Assembly (NCBI RefSeq): GCF_007859295.1
Contig: NZ_VOHB01000004.1
Coordinates: 158,761-222,760 of the forward strand
DNA from: Planococcus sp. CPCC 101016
GTDB lineage: Bacteria; Bacillota; Bacilli; Bacillales_A; Planococcaceae
Direction: 5' to 3'
DNA: 64,000 nt
The position numbers and the translations under genes are program-made. The notes beneath the pieces were generated by a model. That model was not told the DNA's origin and did not search any database. It saw only the letters and a program-made list of their open reading frames with translations. Shown here one piece after another: positions 17,715 to 26,688 of the stretch; position 1 is the first letter of the stretch, and the number at the start of each line of letters is the position of its first letter.

Positions 17715-17717
17715 TAT

Positions 17718-17738
17718 ATGTAGTTTCAATAACTACAT
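17718..17738. promoter_or_regulatory. inverted repeat at the start of the hemolysin III transcript
   Basis: ATGTAGTT, TCAAT, AACTACAT: a perfect 8-bp inverted repeat lying just after the -10 box and before the ribosome site AAGGAG. It could be a repressor operator or an mRNA hairpin. Confidence 0.5.
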
Positions 17739-17758
17739 CTACCAAGGAGTTGTTTTTT

Positions 17759-18406
17759 ATGACCACTTATATCCGAGAGCCCTTTAACGCCTTATCGCAT
17801 TTAGCTGGAGCGGTATTGTCTTTAGCTGCACTTTTAGCAATGGTCCTTAAAGCTGCCTATGCCGATGAATCTGCTTTGCATGTAACAGCTGTCGCCATTT
17901 TCGGCATCAGCCTGATTCTCTTATACACAGCTTCTACCATTTACCACTCAGCAATTTCACAGCCCCATGTCATTGCATTTTTGCGGAAACTGGACCACTC
18001 GATGATCTTTGCTTTGATTGCAGGATCGTATGCCCCGTTCTGTTTGATTGCACTCGGTGGAACACTTGGCTGGACCTTATTTTCCCTTGTTACTATTTTA
18101 GGATTAAGCGGAATTTTCTTTAAGATGGTCTGGTTTCATGCACCTAGATGGCTGTCTACCGCCATTTATATTGCTATGGGCTGGATCATCATCTTCGCTG
18201 TCGTGCCACTGGTGGACAGTTTGTCTTTAACGGGCTTGCTGCTGCTAGTGGCAGGTGGAATTTCTTATACTGCAGGCGGCATCATTTATGGAACAAAACC
18301 CAATTTCCTGTCTTCCAAGCATCTGGGATTCCATGAAATTTTCCACCTCTTCATCCTTTTCGGCAGCCTCTGTCATTTCTTGTCTGTCTATTTTTATGTA
18401 TTATAA
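17759..18406 (+). CDS. hemolysin III (PAQR) family membrane protein
   Basis: Seven-helix membrane protein of the HlyIII/PAQR family, about 215 aa. Family metal-site motifs are present: SAxHxxS-type segment in LSHLAGAVLSLAAL, ASTIYHSAIS, LDHSMIFALIAGSYAPFCLI and the C-terminal GFHEIFHLFILFGSLCHF with two histidines. PAQR relatives are ceramidase-like zinc hydrolases; bacterial functions are unsettled and haemolysis should not be assumed. ATG 17759 follows AAGGAG by 9 bases. A degenerate copy of the intergenic repeat starts two bases after its stop codon. Confidence 0.9.
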   Translation: MTTYIREPFNALSHLAGAVLSLAALLAMVLKAAYADESALHVTAVAIFGISLILLYTASTIYHSAISQPHVIAFLRKLDHSMIFALIAGSYAPFCLIALGGTLGWTLFSLVTILGLSGIFFKMVWFHAPRWLSTAIYIAMGWIIIFAVVPLVDSLSLTGLLLLVAGGISYTAGGIIYGTKPNFLSSKHLGFHEIFHLFILFGSLCHFLSVYFYVL

Positions 18407-18407
18407 A

Positions 18408-18505
18408 GAAAAGCGGAAGCAGCCGTTTAGCTCTGACAAGTGCTGGAAGACTTCCCGGTAATGGCGTTCTTCAGCTATTGCTGGAAAGTCTGAAGCGCCC
18501 ATAAA
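18408..18505 (+). repeat. degenerate copy of the GAAAAGCGGAAGCG intergenic repeat
   Basis: Starts GAAAAGCGGAAGC one base after the stop codon of the hemolysin III gene. It shares GCCGT, TAGCTCTGAC and GGCGTTCTT blocks with the tandem units at 45231-45514 but is otherwise diverged, with GTGCTGGAAGACTTCC replacing the middle. Confidence 0.55.
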
Positions 18506-18592
18506 GCTGAATAAGGAATTGCACTTAAGAGCATTTAAAACAAATTGTTAGAATGCTATGATAGGTTAAACCGTCTGAAAGGGGCTTTACCT

Positions 18593-19372
18593 ATGAAAAC
18601 TATAGACTTACAGCATTCCGAAATGGCTACTGCTTTATATGAAGCATACATTGAAGGTCATACAATCTCTAAAGAACGAATCCCTGCTTCATTAGAGAAG
18701 AACCGTGCTTACTCGGTCCAACACGCTGTAACTTCCAAGAAAACCAACGATAACGAAGAAGAGTTGAAGGGCTACAAAATCAGCTTGACGAGTAAAGAAA
18801 CGCAACAGCTCTTTCAATCAGAAACTCCGTTATACGGTGCCCTTACTACCTCCGCATTGTCAGACGGCATTATTGATCTGAATTCAACGTCTTCTCCATT
18901 GATTGAAATCGAATTGATTTTTATTGCCAAAGAAGATTTATCCGCAGCCGACGATGTCCATGCACTTTTGGAGAAAACCCAAGTAGCACCTGGCATTGAA
19001 GTACCCGACTCCCGTTTTGACGATTGGTTTCCAAAAATCAGCCTCGGGCAAGTGATCGCAGATAGTGCAGTTGCCGGGAAGATCATTGCAGGTACACCAC
19101 TAGACAACGTCACTTATGCTCAACTCGAAAAGTTACCGGGTAAACTTACATTGAATGGCGAAGAAATTGCAGCTAGCGACTCCTCCGAAGTGTTGGATCA
19201 TCCTGTCAATGCAGTCAAATGGCTGGTCAATGAATTGGCTGGACATGGATTGACTGTCAAGAAAGGTATGTCTATTTCTTCCGGTACGTTCATTTTGCCT
19301 AAAACGCTGGAAAGAGGGCTTTATGAAGCCAGCTATGGTGAACTGGGGTCGGTAACTTTAACAGTTCGATAA
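18593..19372 (+). CDS. 2-keto-4-pentenoate hydratase / fumarylacetoacetate hydrolase family protein
   Basis: 259-aa enzyme of the MhpD-like hydratase group, which adds water to 2-hydroxypenta-2,4-dienoates in aromatic meta-cleavage pathways. Metal-binding acidic region: SPLIEIELIFIAKEDL (E-x-E) and PGIEVPDSRFDDW, the family signature. The rest of such a pathway is not adjacent, so the physiological substrate is open; a decarboxylase of the same fold is an alternative. ATG 18593 lies 8 bases after AAAGGGG. A promoter TTTAAA, 17 bases, TATGAT can be read just upstream. Confidence 0.82.
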   Translation: MKTIDLQHSEMATALYEAYIEGHTISKERIPASLEKNRAYSVQHAVTSKKTNDNEEELKGYKISLTSKETQQLFQSETPLYGALTTSALSDGIIDLNSTSSPLIEIELIFIAKEDLSAADDVHALLEKTQVAPGIEVPDSRFDDWFPKISLGQVIADSAVAGKIIAGTPLDNVTYAQLEKLPGKLTLNGEEIAASDSSEVLDHPVNAVKWLVNELAGHGLTVKKGMSISSGTFILPKTLERGLYEASYGELGSVTLTVR

Positions 19373-19417
19373 ACAAAACTTGTACCTCTTACGAATGCAG
19401 CAACACCAACTCACACC

Positions 19418-19453
19418 AAAAGCGGTTCACAAATAATGTGAACCGCTTTTTTT
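19418..19453. terminator. bidirectional terminator
   Basis: A 14-bp stem starting AAAAGCGGTTCACA around a 5-base loop, with T and A tails, between convergent genes. Confidence 0.9.
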
Positions 19454-19456
19454 CTT

Positions 19457-20632
19457 TTATAGGTTAGCAGGTATTCTAAATTTGCTCATGATCCATACAT
19501 AATAAGCAGCGACACCGAACATGAAAATTCCTAACAATAAATAAAGATTTGCATAGCCTGCGATTCCAGCGATGACTCCAAGAGATACGGAACCGATGGC
19601 CAATCCGCTGTCATAAAGAGCAAAGAAAGTACCGGTAGCATACCCACTGCGATGCTTTTCCGCTGCTTGGATGGCTAAGGTTTGGAAACTTGGAAGCAAC
19701 GTGCCATAACCTAAGCCGACTAAAGCTCCAGAGAACAGCAGCATCCAAGAAGAAGTCGTAAAGCTCAAGGAAATTAAGCCGATTCCGAACATGATGCATG
19801 AAGGTATAATGACGATGTTTGGTCCAATAGAGTCAAATAGACGCCCCGTGAATGGCCGGACGAGAAGCATAGCTACTGCATAGACCATAAAGAAAAAGCT
19901 TGCCGTCTTAATCAGACCAAGAGACTCTGCATAAACGGAAATAAAGGCAATAATTCCGGCATATGCAAACGACACCAAGAAACCGACGCTGGCAATCGGC
20001 ATGGATTTTTTTTCGATAAAATCACTAATCGCCAGCTTTCTTTTTTCCTTCTTCGTCCGAATATCTTCTCCGACATCAACGGATAATACACAGAAGAAGC
20101 CAATAATCATAATAAATCCCAAAATCATAAAGATGAGTTGATACGACAAAAATGGTTTTAAGGTCAAACCGATGAAAGGTCCAACAACGACAGCTAAGTT
20201 CATGGCAATGCCATAATAGCCAAGTCCTTCTCCGCGGCGTTCGGGCGGGACAATTTCCGCAGCGATCGCTCCGCCTACAGTAGTGACAAGACTAAACCAG
20301 ATGCCTTGAAAAAAACGCAATGCAAGTAGCGTTTCGAAATCTCCAATCAATACGTAGAAGAACGTGCTGATCATAAACATCAATACCGAAATCACTAAGA
20401 TTTTCCTCTTGCCAAATTTCTCAAGAATCATTCCAGCAATAAACCGAATAATGATGGCAGATACGAGAAACACCGAAACAGCTATGCCTCCCTGGGCTGC
20501 CGTCCCTTTCAGATCGTCCAGTACGTAAAGAGGAATCAATGTCATCAATGCGTAAAAAACAACAAAAATAAAAAAGGTGCTAATTGAAATATTAATAAAA
20601 CTTTTCGTCCAAATCGGTCTTTTTTCAGCCAT
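19457..20632 (-). CDS. MFS transporter
   Basis: Major-facilitator permease of 391 aa with 12 predicted membrane segments; the loop-2 motif appears as GMILEKFGKRKILVISVL and its half-repeat as GRLFDSIGPNIVIIPSC. Likely a drug or metabolite exporter. It is the second gene of an operon with a MarR regulator whose stop it overlaps by 8 bases, a typical arrangement for an inducible efflux pump. ATG 20632 is preferred over ATG 20641, which abuts its AAGG. Confidence 0.88.
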   Translation of the reverse strand: MAEKRPIWTKSFINISISTFFIFVVFYALMTLIPLYVLDDLKGTAAQGGIAVSVFLVSAIIIRFIAGMILEKFGKRKILVISVLMFMISTFFYVLIGDFETLLALRFFQGIWFSLVTTVGGAIAAEIVPPERRGEGLGYYGIAMNLAVVVGPFIGLTLKPFLSYQLIFMILGFIMIIGFFCVLSVDVGEDIRTKKEKRKLAISDFIEKKSMPIASVGFLVSFAYAGIIAFISVYAESLGLIKTASFFFMVYAVAMLLVRPFTGRLFDSIGPNIVIIPSCIMFGIGLISLSFTTSSWMLLFSGALVGLGYGTLLPSFQTLAIQAAEKHRSGYATGTFFALYDSGLAIGSVSLGVIAGIAGYANLYLLLGIFMFGVAAYYVWIMSKFRIPANL

Positions 20633-21059
20633 GCTTTCCATCCTTTTCTTTAGAACTCTTCACATTTATTTTTTTCAGCAGAATCAGCAGCTGATTTTGT
20701 TCTTCATCAGAAAGCCCGGAAACTAAATTCTCTTCTACATTCCTGACCTGTTTTTCAATTTCCGGCACTTGCAGCAAGGCAAATGGAGAAAGTTCGACAA
20801 TCCGTTCACGCTTGTCTTCGCCTTCTCTTCTCGCAATCCAGCCGCTCTCTTCTAAGCGCACAATGGTTCTTGTAACCGTCGGTGCTTCCACGTTCAAATA
20901 TTGCCATATCTCTTTTTGCGTCATTGAACCAAACTGCTTCAGACAAAAAAGAATAGACCATTGGGAACTATATAGCCCAAATCGCTTTATGGCCTCGTTT
21001 ACTTCTTTAATGGATAACCGGGATTTTTGATTGATTTCGTGAAACAATAGTTTTTTCAT
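20625..21059 (-). CDS. MarR family transcriptional regulator
   Basis: 144-aa winged-helix repressor. The HTH and wing read FGSMTQKEIWQYLNVEAPTVTRTIVRLEESGWIARREGEDKRERIVEL, in which DKRERIVEL is the MarR wing DxRxxxV/L motif. An inverted repeat with TACTTA arms lies 24 bases upstream of the start and is the likely autoregulatory operator. The ligand is unknown; no Cys pair suggesting redox sensing is in the DNA-binding part. Confidence 0.9.
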   Translation of the reverse strand: MKKLLFHEINQKSRLSIKEVNEAIKRFGLYSSQWSILFCLKQFGSMTQKEIWQYLNVEAPTVTRTIVRLEESGWIARREGEDKRERIVELSPFALLQVPEIEKQVRNVEENLVSGLSDEEQNQLLILLKKINVKSSKEKDGKHG

Positions 21060-21082
21060 AGGTACACACCTTCGAATTTATT

Positions 21083-21096
21083 TACTTAGGTAAGTA
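21083..21096. promoter_or_regulatory. putative MarR operator
   Basis: TACTTA, GG, TAAGTA: a 6-bp inverted repeat with two central bases, 24 bases upstream of the marR start. Confidence 0.55.
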
Positions 21097-21207
21097 TACG
21101 TCTCTTTAATTTGCCTGTAAAGAAAAGTATTTCGGTTCCCAAAGAATTTCAGTCATACTTATTCAGGCTCATTGGACATAAGGTGCGCTAAAATTTGGAT
21201 AGGAAGC

Positions 21208-21250
21208 AAAAAAAGCCATTCCCTTTTATATCAAGGAAACAGCTTTTTTG
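21208..21250 (-). terminator. terminator of the CoA-transferase gene
   Basis: On the minus strand AAGCTGTTTCCTT pairs with AAGGGAATGGCTT (G-U pairs included), followed by seven T. Confidence 0.8.
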
Positions 21251-22519
21251 TTAGATCAAAAACCCATTTTTCTTTGCATCAAATAGCAATTCTTCTCTGA
21301 ATTTTGGATGGGCGATTGCCGCCAAACGCTTGGCCCGTTCTGAAATGGAAACTCCGTGCAAACGGGCTACTCCGTACTCTGTGACAATATTGTCTACATC
21401 GTTTTTTCCTGTGGTCACTACAGATCCTGGAGCAAGTTGCAGTTTAATGCGGGACAATGTATCGTTCTTTGCAGTTGACGGCATGCAAATATAGCCTTTG
21501 CCATTTTCCGCGAACCGGACACCTCGCGCAAAGTCGACTTGTCCTCCGCTTGAAGAATAATACTTTCCGCCAACCGTTTCAGAAGCACATTGCCCGAACA
21601 GATCGACTTCAGTTGTTGAATTGATGGAGACAATGTTCTTTTCTTTTGCAATTTCCCGTGGATCGTTGACGACGCTCACCGGAAGAAACTCAACCGCTGG
21701 ATTATTATCAATAAAGTCATATAGTTTTTTGGAACCAAAAGCAAAAGTCGCGACAATTTTTCCAGGATTCGTAAATTTACGGGTTCCATCCACCGCACCT
21801 GCAGCTACCAGTTTTGCCACACCATCCGGCAGCATTTCCGTATGGATGCCCAGATGACGATGATCTGTCAGCATACTAATTACCGCATTGGGAACTGCAC
21901 CGATTCCAATCTGCAAAGTATCTCCGTCCTGAATATCCTGAATAATCGAAGACGCAATCAGCAGGTCCTTATCACTGACTTCAAGAATCTTTTCTTCTGA
22001 AAGAGTAGCGTGATGTTCCACATATCCCGAAATTTGACTTACATGAATTTGATTGCGGCCATATGTACGGGGCATTTGATCGTTCACTTCCAGAATAAAC
22101 GGTACCTTTCCGATGAAATCAGCCACATAATCAGCTTGTGTTCCCAAAGTAAAATACCCGTGCTCATCCATTGGCGAAGCCACTGTCAAAATCATCGACA
22201 TTTTCGTAACTTTTTGGAGCATACGCGGCATTTCGTGGAAATTATTTGGAACCAGTTCCATCTTCGCCTGCTGATATACTTTCCGTGTAGCACCACTCAG
22301 GAAATACGAAACATGCTGCAATTGTTCTATTTCCCCTTGAATGTACGAACGCGACCGTAAAGCCAACATCTGATGGATTTTTACGCCATCCAATTGCTCG
22401 GCATTTTCTTCCAATATGTCCAATAACCGAATCGGCTCCCCATTGGCAATCGGAACGATCAGATCTGCTTTCGAATCAATTAAATCAATGACTTCCTGTG
22501 GGCTTAAGTTTTTTCCCAT
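21251..22519 (-). CDS. acetyl-CoA hydrolase/transferase family (4-hydroxybutyrate CoA-transferase-like)
   Basis: 422-aa enzyme of the class I-like Cat2/4-hydroxybutyrate CoA-transferase group, moving CoA between acetyl-CoA and a carboxylic acid through an enzyme glutamyl-CoA. The catalytic Glu is expected in INSTTEVDLFGQ. Supporting motifs are GIGAVPNAV, GIHTEMLPDG and the C-terminal TEYGVARLHGVSISERAKRL. ATG 22519 lies 7 bases after GGGGAGG; the frame runs 8 codons upstream. Monocistronic with its own terminator. The actual acid substrate is not evident. Confidence 0.88.
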   Translation of the reverse strand: MGKNLSPQEVIDLIDSKADLIVPIANGEPIRLLDILEENAEQLDGVKIHQMLALRSRSYIQGEIEQLQHVSYFLSGATRKVYQQAKMELVPNNFHEMPRMLQKVTKMSMILTVASPMDEHGYFTLGTQADYVADFIGKVPFILEVNDQMPRTYGRNQIHVSQISGYVEHHATLSEEKILEVSDKDLLIASSIIQDIQDGDTLQIGIGAVPNAVISMLTDHRHLGIHTEMLPDGVAKLVAAGAVDGTRKFTNPGKIVATFAFGSKKLYDFIDNNPAVEFLPVSVVNDPREIAKEKNIVSINSTTEVDLFGQCASETVGGKYYSSSGGQVDFARGVRFAENGKGYICMPSTAKNDTLSRIKLQLAPGSVVTTGKNDVDNIVTEYGVARLHGVSISERAKRLAAIAHPKFREELLFDAKKNGFLI

Positions 22520-22624
22520 TTCATAGCCTCCCCTTTGCTTCATTATTCTCCAACTTTACCATATATAGCGAAGGCCTCATCATTTCCAAAATTTATGAAT
22601 TATTCCGTCTTTTCACCCAAAGAA

Positions 22625-22658
22625 AAGAACCGTCAGTTTTTCTGACGGTTCTTGTTTT
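22625..22658. terminator. terminator at the end of the two-gene membrane operon
   Basis: A perfect 12-bp stem AAGAACCGTCAG with a 5-base loop. It overlaps the last codons of the 70-aa gene; T runs are present on both sides. Confidence 0.75.
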
Positions 22659-22845
22659 TTAAGGCAAATCCAAGACCGGCCAAGCCAAATAACGCCATAA
22701 GTGCCCATAAAATTAAAAGAATAAAAGAGCCTATCCCATTTGAATCCTGCAATACAGCCGTCAGCTGTAAAGCGAAGAAAGCCAGACTAACCAGGGCAAT
22801 TGCACCGAAATAAATGATTCGTGCTTTAAAACTGAAATTTTTCAT
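22633..22845 (-). CDS. small two-helix membrane protein, unknown function
   Basis: 70 aa with two hydrophobic segments (about 9-31 and 41-62) and a basic C-terminus KNKNRQKN. It overlaps the upstream gene by ATGA and has AAAGGGG as ribosome site, so translation is coupled. No family recognised; it may form a complex with the protein encoded just upstream. Confidence 0.75.
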   Translation of the reverse strand: MKNFSFKARIIYFGAIALVSLAFFALQLTAVLQDSNGIGSFILLILWALMALFGLAGLGFALKNKNRQKN

Positions 22846-23510
22846 TTTTTAAACCCCTTTGATTTTTCATTGGTTTCCAAACGATTTTTCGTCCAAACCA
22901 GTGTAAACAACAAGAACAGCTCAAATGCGTTGGTAACCGCGGAACTGTCCACAGGGATTGGCACTGCACTACCGATGCCCATAATCACTGCCCCAATCAG
23001 CATCCATTTCCAGCCGGCCTTTCTCCACAACACTGCCCCAGTAAAAACAAGAGCAACTGTTACAAGCAGAACCATTATCGGCGGCCCTGAAGCGGGTTCT
23101 GCTGATACATAACGCAATACGCCGTATTGTTGTTCCGTCATAAGCTCTAAGCTCCAAGTCTCAAGAGCCAGTTCGATAATAATTAATGCTGCAGTGTATA
23201 GCATAAATCCGTAGAACACTGCCCTTTGTCTTGCCCATCTGATGTGAGCCAGATTCATTGCTCCCCAACAGAACAAAACTAGCAGCGGCGTAAAGAAAGC
23301 ATGGCTCCAGAAACGAAGTAGGTTCAGGCTCTCCAGGACTGATCCCTCTCCGATATATTTTCCGATTGCAATTATGCCATTATCATAAATCAAGCCAACC
23401 AGCACCAAATACAAGAATGCCGTAAAGTTCCACGATCGCTGTTGTGTAACTCCCCAAATCGTAAGGCCAATATAAGCAGCTGTAAAGAAAAAGTAAAGAG
23501 CTGTGTCCAC
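22842..23510 (-). CDS. polytopic membrane protein, unknown function
   Basis: 222 aa with six or seven hydrophobic segments and Trp-rich loops (WGVTQQRSWNF, LRFWSHAFFTPLLVLFCWGAMNLAHIRWARQ broken by aromatic residues). No catalytic motif is recognised; a His in FWSH and one in AHIRW could be functional. First gene of a two-gene operon with a 70-aa membrane protein. A weak promoter (TTGAAA, 17 bases, TGATAA) precedes it. Confidence 0.75.
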   Translation of the reverse strand: MDTALYFFFTAAYIGLTIWGVTQQRSWNFTAFLYLVLVGLIYDNGIIAIGKYIGEGSVLESLNLLRFWSHAFFTPLLVLFCWGAMNLAHIRWARQRAVFYGFMLYTAALIIIELALETWSLELMTEQQYGVLRYVSAEPASGPPIMVLLVTVALVFTGAVLWRKAGWKWMLIGAVIMGIGSAVPIPVDSSAVTNAFELFLLFTLVWTKNRLETNEKSKGFKK

Positions 23511-23595
23511 CGTATCACCTTCCGCAATTTACCTATTGCTTTTATCATTCACTTATATGGGGAATTTCAAACGCGCCAGTCAGCAAACCCCTAAT

Positions 23596-26500
23596 TTATT
23601 TGAGGAGGAATTTTGTACGGCTATAGCCTTCTTTTGATTTCTCGACTTCCAATATGGCGGGAATCGCTGCTTTCAATTCCTGCACATGGGAAATAACACC
23701 GATCATCCGTCCCGATTTTTGCAGGTCGATTAAGGTTTCAATTGATTTATTGAGTGATTCTTCGTCCAGCGAACCGAAGCCTTCATCGATGAACATCGTA
23801 TCAATCGAGACATTTCCTTGGAAGCTTTGAATGACATCCGCCATTCCAAGTGCCAGACACAGTGAAGCATTGAATTTTTCCCCACCTGACATGGTCTTCA
23901 CGTCACGCGTCTGCCCTGTGTAAGCATCGTAAACATCCAAGCCCAACCCACTTTGTTTGCCCCGCGACTCCTGGCGGTCGCTGCGGATCAAGTGGAACTG
24001 TCCATTGGATAAATTCTTCAGCCGCTCATTGGCAGACAGGAGGATTTGCTCTAAATATTCAATCTGCAGATAGCGTTCAAATGAAATCTTCAAACCATTT
24101 TGACCGCGGATCATGTCATGCAGGTCCGCAATCCGGTTTAAATTTTGCTCAGCTTCAAGTGCTTTCCCAATCACTTCCTGAATACTGGTAATTAACCCCA
24201 CTCCCGCTCTTGCAAAGTCCTGAGAACGATTGCGCTCTGCAAGTGCCTGCTCATAAGCGGTTTTCAATTCTTTCAGCTCTGCTTCTGCCTGACTTATGTC
24301 TTTTCGGCTTTTTGCAGCGAGCAATTCTTTCAGTTCGCTGACTTGTTTCATTAGGGTATGACGGACTTGGTTGAATTTCAATATATCCTCTTTCAATTCG
24401 GCAAATGCAGCATCCGTCAGTTTCGCCTGCTGATAAGCTTCTTCAGAATCGAATGCTGATTTCGCCAAGGCTTCAGCAAATTGCTGCTGTGCTTTCTCTC
24501 TTTTTGTGGTTATTTCTGCTGCTGCAGCTTTGACATGCTGGACAGTAACCAACGCACTTGCCAGCTGCTCTTTCGATTTTTGAAATTGCTCTTGAACGCT
24601 GATCCATTTTTGTTCAAGCTGCCGTTTTCGTGAGGTAGCTTCCTGTAACTGCTCGTTCAGGACAGACAACTCTCTCAGTTGTTCCGGAATCGATGCCAAT
24701 TCGTTTTCAAACACCGCTTTTGTCGTCTGGAAAGTTGAATTGTGCTTCTGCATTTTTTCCGTTAAGCTATGTTTGTTTTTCTCAAGTTGTTCAATTTTTC
24801 GGGAACAATCTGCGAGTTGTTCTTTCCATTTCCGAAGTTCCAATTTGCCAGCCTGCTGTTCCATTGTTTGCTTTGTTAGCTTCTGCTTTGCTTGCTCTAA
24901 CTGGCTTGCATGTTCTTCCGCCTGCTCAGCATCTAAGTTAAGATTTGCTAGATCTTTGTCTTTGTTCTCCAGCTGCTCCTGCAAAGCGAAAAGCTTGGCT
25001 GAAGCATTACGGTATTCTCTATCCACTTTATCGAAATCGGCTTTTGCCGCTTCCACTTGTTCTTTCGATACCGTCAGTTCTTCCGTTTTCAAATTGGCAC
25101 CCGGATGATCCAAACTTCCGCAGACTGGACAAGCTTCGCCATCATGCAATTGTTCCGCAAGAATGTGTGCCTGATTGGCAAACCACTGACTCTCAAGCTG
25201 ACGATAAGATCTATCTGACTGTTCGAAGGCCGTCTTATTCGCTTGCTGTACAGCTTGCTGCTGCCGTCTCTGCTCTTTCAACGAAATGAATTCACCTGTT
25301 ACCCGGTACTTTTCAGTCACTGCTGACAGCTCCAGCTGCGTTTCATCAGCAGATTCCAGAAACTCTTCCAATTTGGCGATTCTTTCATCAATATTCTGCT
25401 TCTCAATTTTTTGATTGGTGCATTCCTTGTCAGCCTGGTGCAGGAGCTTTTCTGATCGTTGCGCATCTTTTTCAAGATTTACAAGAGTTTCTTTTTTGCG
25501 ATCCAGCTCTTGAATAGCTGGCAGCAGCTTGTCCAGGTAGACAATCTGTTCATTCAGTTTGTCGCGTTCACCCTGAAGTTTTTGCTGTTCACTATAAGCC
25601 TGTTCTGCAGAAAGCTTGTCATATTCCGCCTGCTTTTGCTGCTCGATGGCTTTTTCCTGGAGTTCTTTTTTCTCTTGTTCCTCTTTCTGCAAATCTTGAA
25701 ATAAACTTTCAAGCCCCGAAATATATCCGGCACGCTCCGCTGATTGCAAGATTTTTTCCTTTTCTGCATACTCGGGCTGCTGCTGTTCCAGTTTTTCAAG
25801 CTGGTTTTCTTTAGAATCCAGTTCGCTGAAGCGGTCATTCCATTTCCTTGCTTCGTGATAGGCATTCATTTTATCACTATGAAGTTGGTAGACGGTCTGG
25901 TATCTTTGTTCGTCCACGCTAATTTTTTCCTTGTAGTAGACGGCTTCTTTTTCCAATCCGGCAAGCACCTGATTAATATTCATGTGCTCGCGGCTTAAAA
26001 CCTCAAAAAGTTCAGAGTCACGTTCCGGCAACGAAGAAGTGATGCGCTGGATGTGGCTGCTCAAATGGTGCTGCTCGCGTTCAAATATTTTCGCCGCTGC
26101 CTCCTTTTTTTGCTTGAGGCGCTCGCTGATTAGCTTATACGGTTCCGTTTTAAAGATTTTACGAAGAATTTCCTCTTTGTTGTCTGTTTCGGACGTCAGC
26201 AGTTTGCGGAACTCCCCTTGTGGAAGCATGACAATCTGGCTAAACTGATTTTGTGAAAGGCCGATAATTTCCTCTACGCGGCGGTTGATCTCTGAGACAA
26301 TCTGGCGCTCGACACATGGTTTTTCGCCTTCTTCGCTGCGTTCAAAAAACTCGTAGCGTTCTCCCGTCGGGCTTTTATTGCCTTTTTTCACATGGCTCAT
26401 CTGACGCAAAATCCGATAGATTTTACCATGGATTTCAAACTCCATCTCGACACAGGTATGGGTACCGTCATCGGCAAAATCACTTCTCAATATGCGCGAT

Positions 26501-26688
26501 TCACTGCGGTCCGAGCCACTCGCTGACCCATACAGCGCAAAGCAGATTCCATCAAAGATAGTCGTCTTTCCTGAACCCGTACTTCCTGAAATGACGAAAA
26601 GCTGGTTTCCCTGCAAATCGGCAAAATCAATTTCTTCGGTGTTTTTATAAGGTCCGAATGCGGTCAGTTTCAGCTTTAAAGGTCTCAT
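23596..26688 (-). CDS. sbcC: SbcC, ATPase subunit of the SbcCD nuclease
   Basis: 1030-aa SMC/Rad50-like protein that, with SbcD, cleaves DNA hairpins and processes double-strand ends. Walker A GSTGSGKTT is near residue 35; two very long Glu/Gln-rich coiled coils flank the zinc hook CPVCGS (mid-protein); the C-terminal half has the signature MSGGEKFNASLCLALG, Walker B TMFIDEGFGSLDEE and VISHVQEL. Its ATG overlaps the sbcD stop by four bases. Length is normal for Bacillales. Confidence 0.95.
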   Translation of the reverse strand: MRPLKLKLTAFGPYKNTEEIDFADLQGNQLFVISGSTGSGKTTIFDGICFALYGSASGSDRSESRILRSDFADDGTHTCVEMEFEIHGKIYRILRQMSHVKKGNKSPTGERYEFFERSEEGEKPCVERQIVSEINRRVEEIIGLSQNQFSQIVMLPQGEFRKLLTSETDNKEEILRKIFKTEPYKLISERLKQKKEAAAKIFEREQHHLSSHIQRITSSLPERDSELFEVLSREHMNINQVLAGLEKEAVYYKEKISVDEQRYQTVYQLHSDKMNAYHEARKWNDRFSELDSKENQLEKLEQQQPEYAEKEKILQSAERAGYISGLESLFQDLQKEEQEKKELQEKAIEQQKQAEYDKLSAEQAYSEQQKLQGERDKLNEQIVYLDKLLPAIQELDRKKETLVNLEKDAQRSEKLLHQADKECTNQKIEKQNIDERIAKLEEFLESADETQLELSAVTEKYRVTGEFISLKEQRRQQQAVQQANKTAFEQSDRSYRQLESQWFANQAHILAEQLHDGEACPVCGSLDHPGANLKTEELTVSKEQVEAAKADFDKVDREYRNASAKLFALQEQLENKDKDLANLNLDAEQAEEHASQLEQAKQKLTKQTMEQQAGKLELRKWKEQLADCSRKIEQLEKNKHSLTEKMQKHNSTFQTTKAVFENELASIPEQLRELSVLNEQLQEATSRKRQLEQKWISVQEQFQKSKEQLASALVTVQHVKAAAAEITTKREKAQQQFAEALAKSAFDSEEAYQQAKLTDAAFAELKEDILKFNQVRHTLMKQVSELKELLAAKSRKDISQAEAELKELKTAYEQALAERNRSQDFARAGVGLITSIQEVIGKALEAEQNLNRIADLHDMIRGQNGLKISFERYLQIEYLEQILLSANERLKNLSNGQFHLIRSDRQESRGKQSGLGLDVYDAYTGQTRDVKTMSGGEKFNASLCLALGMADVIQSFQGNVSIDTMFIDEGFGSLDEESLNKSIETLIDLQKSGRMIGVISHVQELKAAIPAILEVEKSKEGYSRTKFLLK

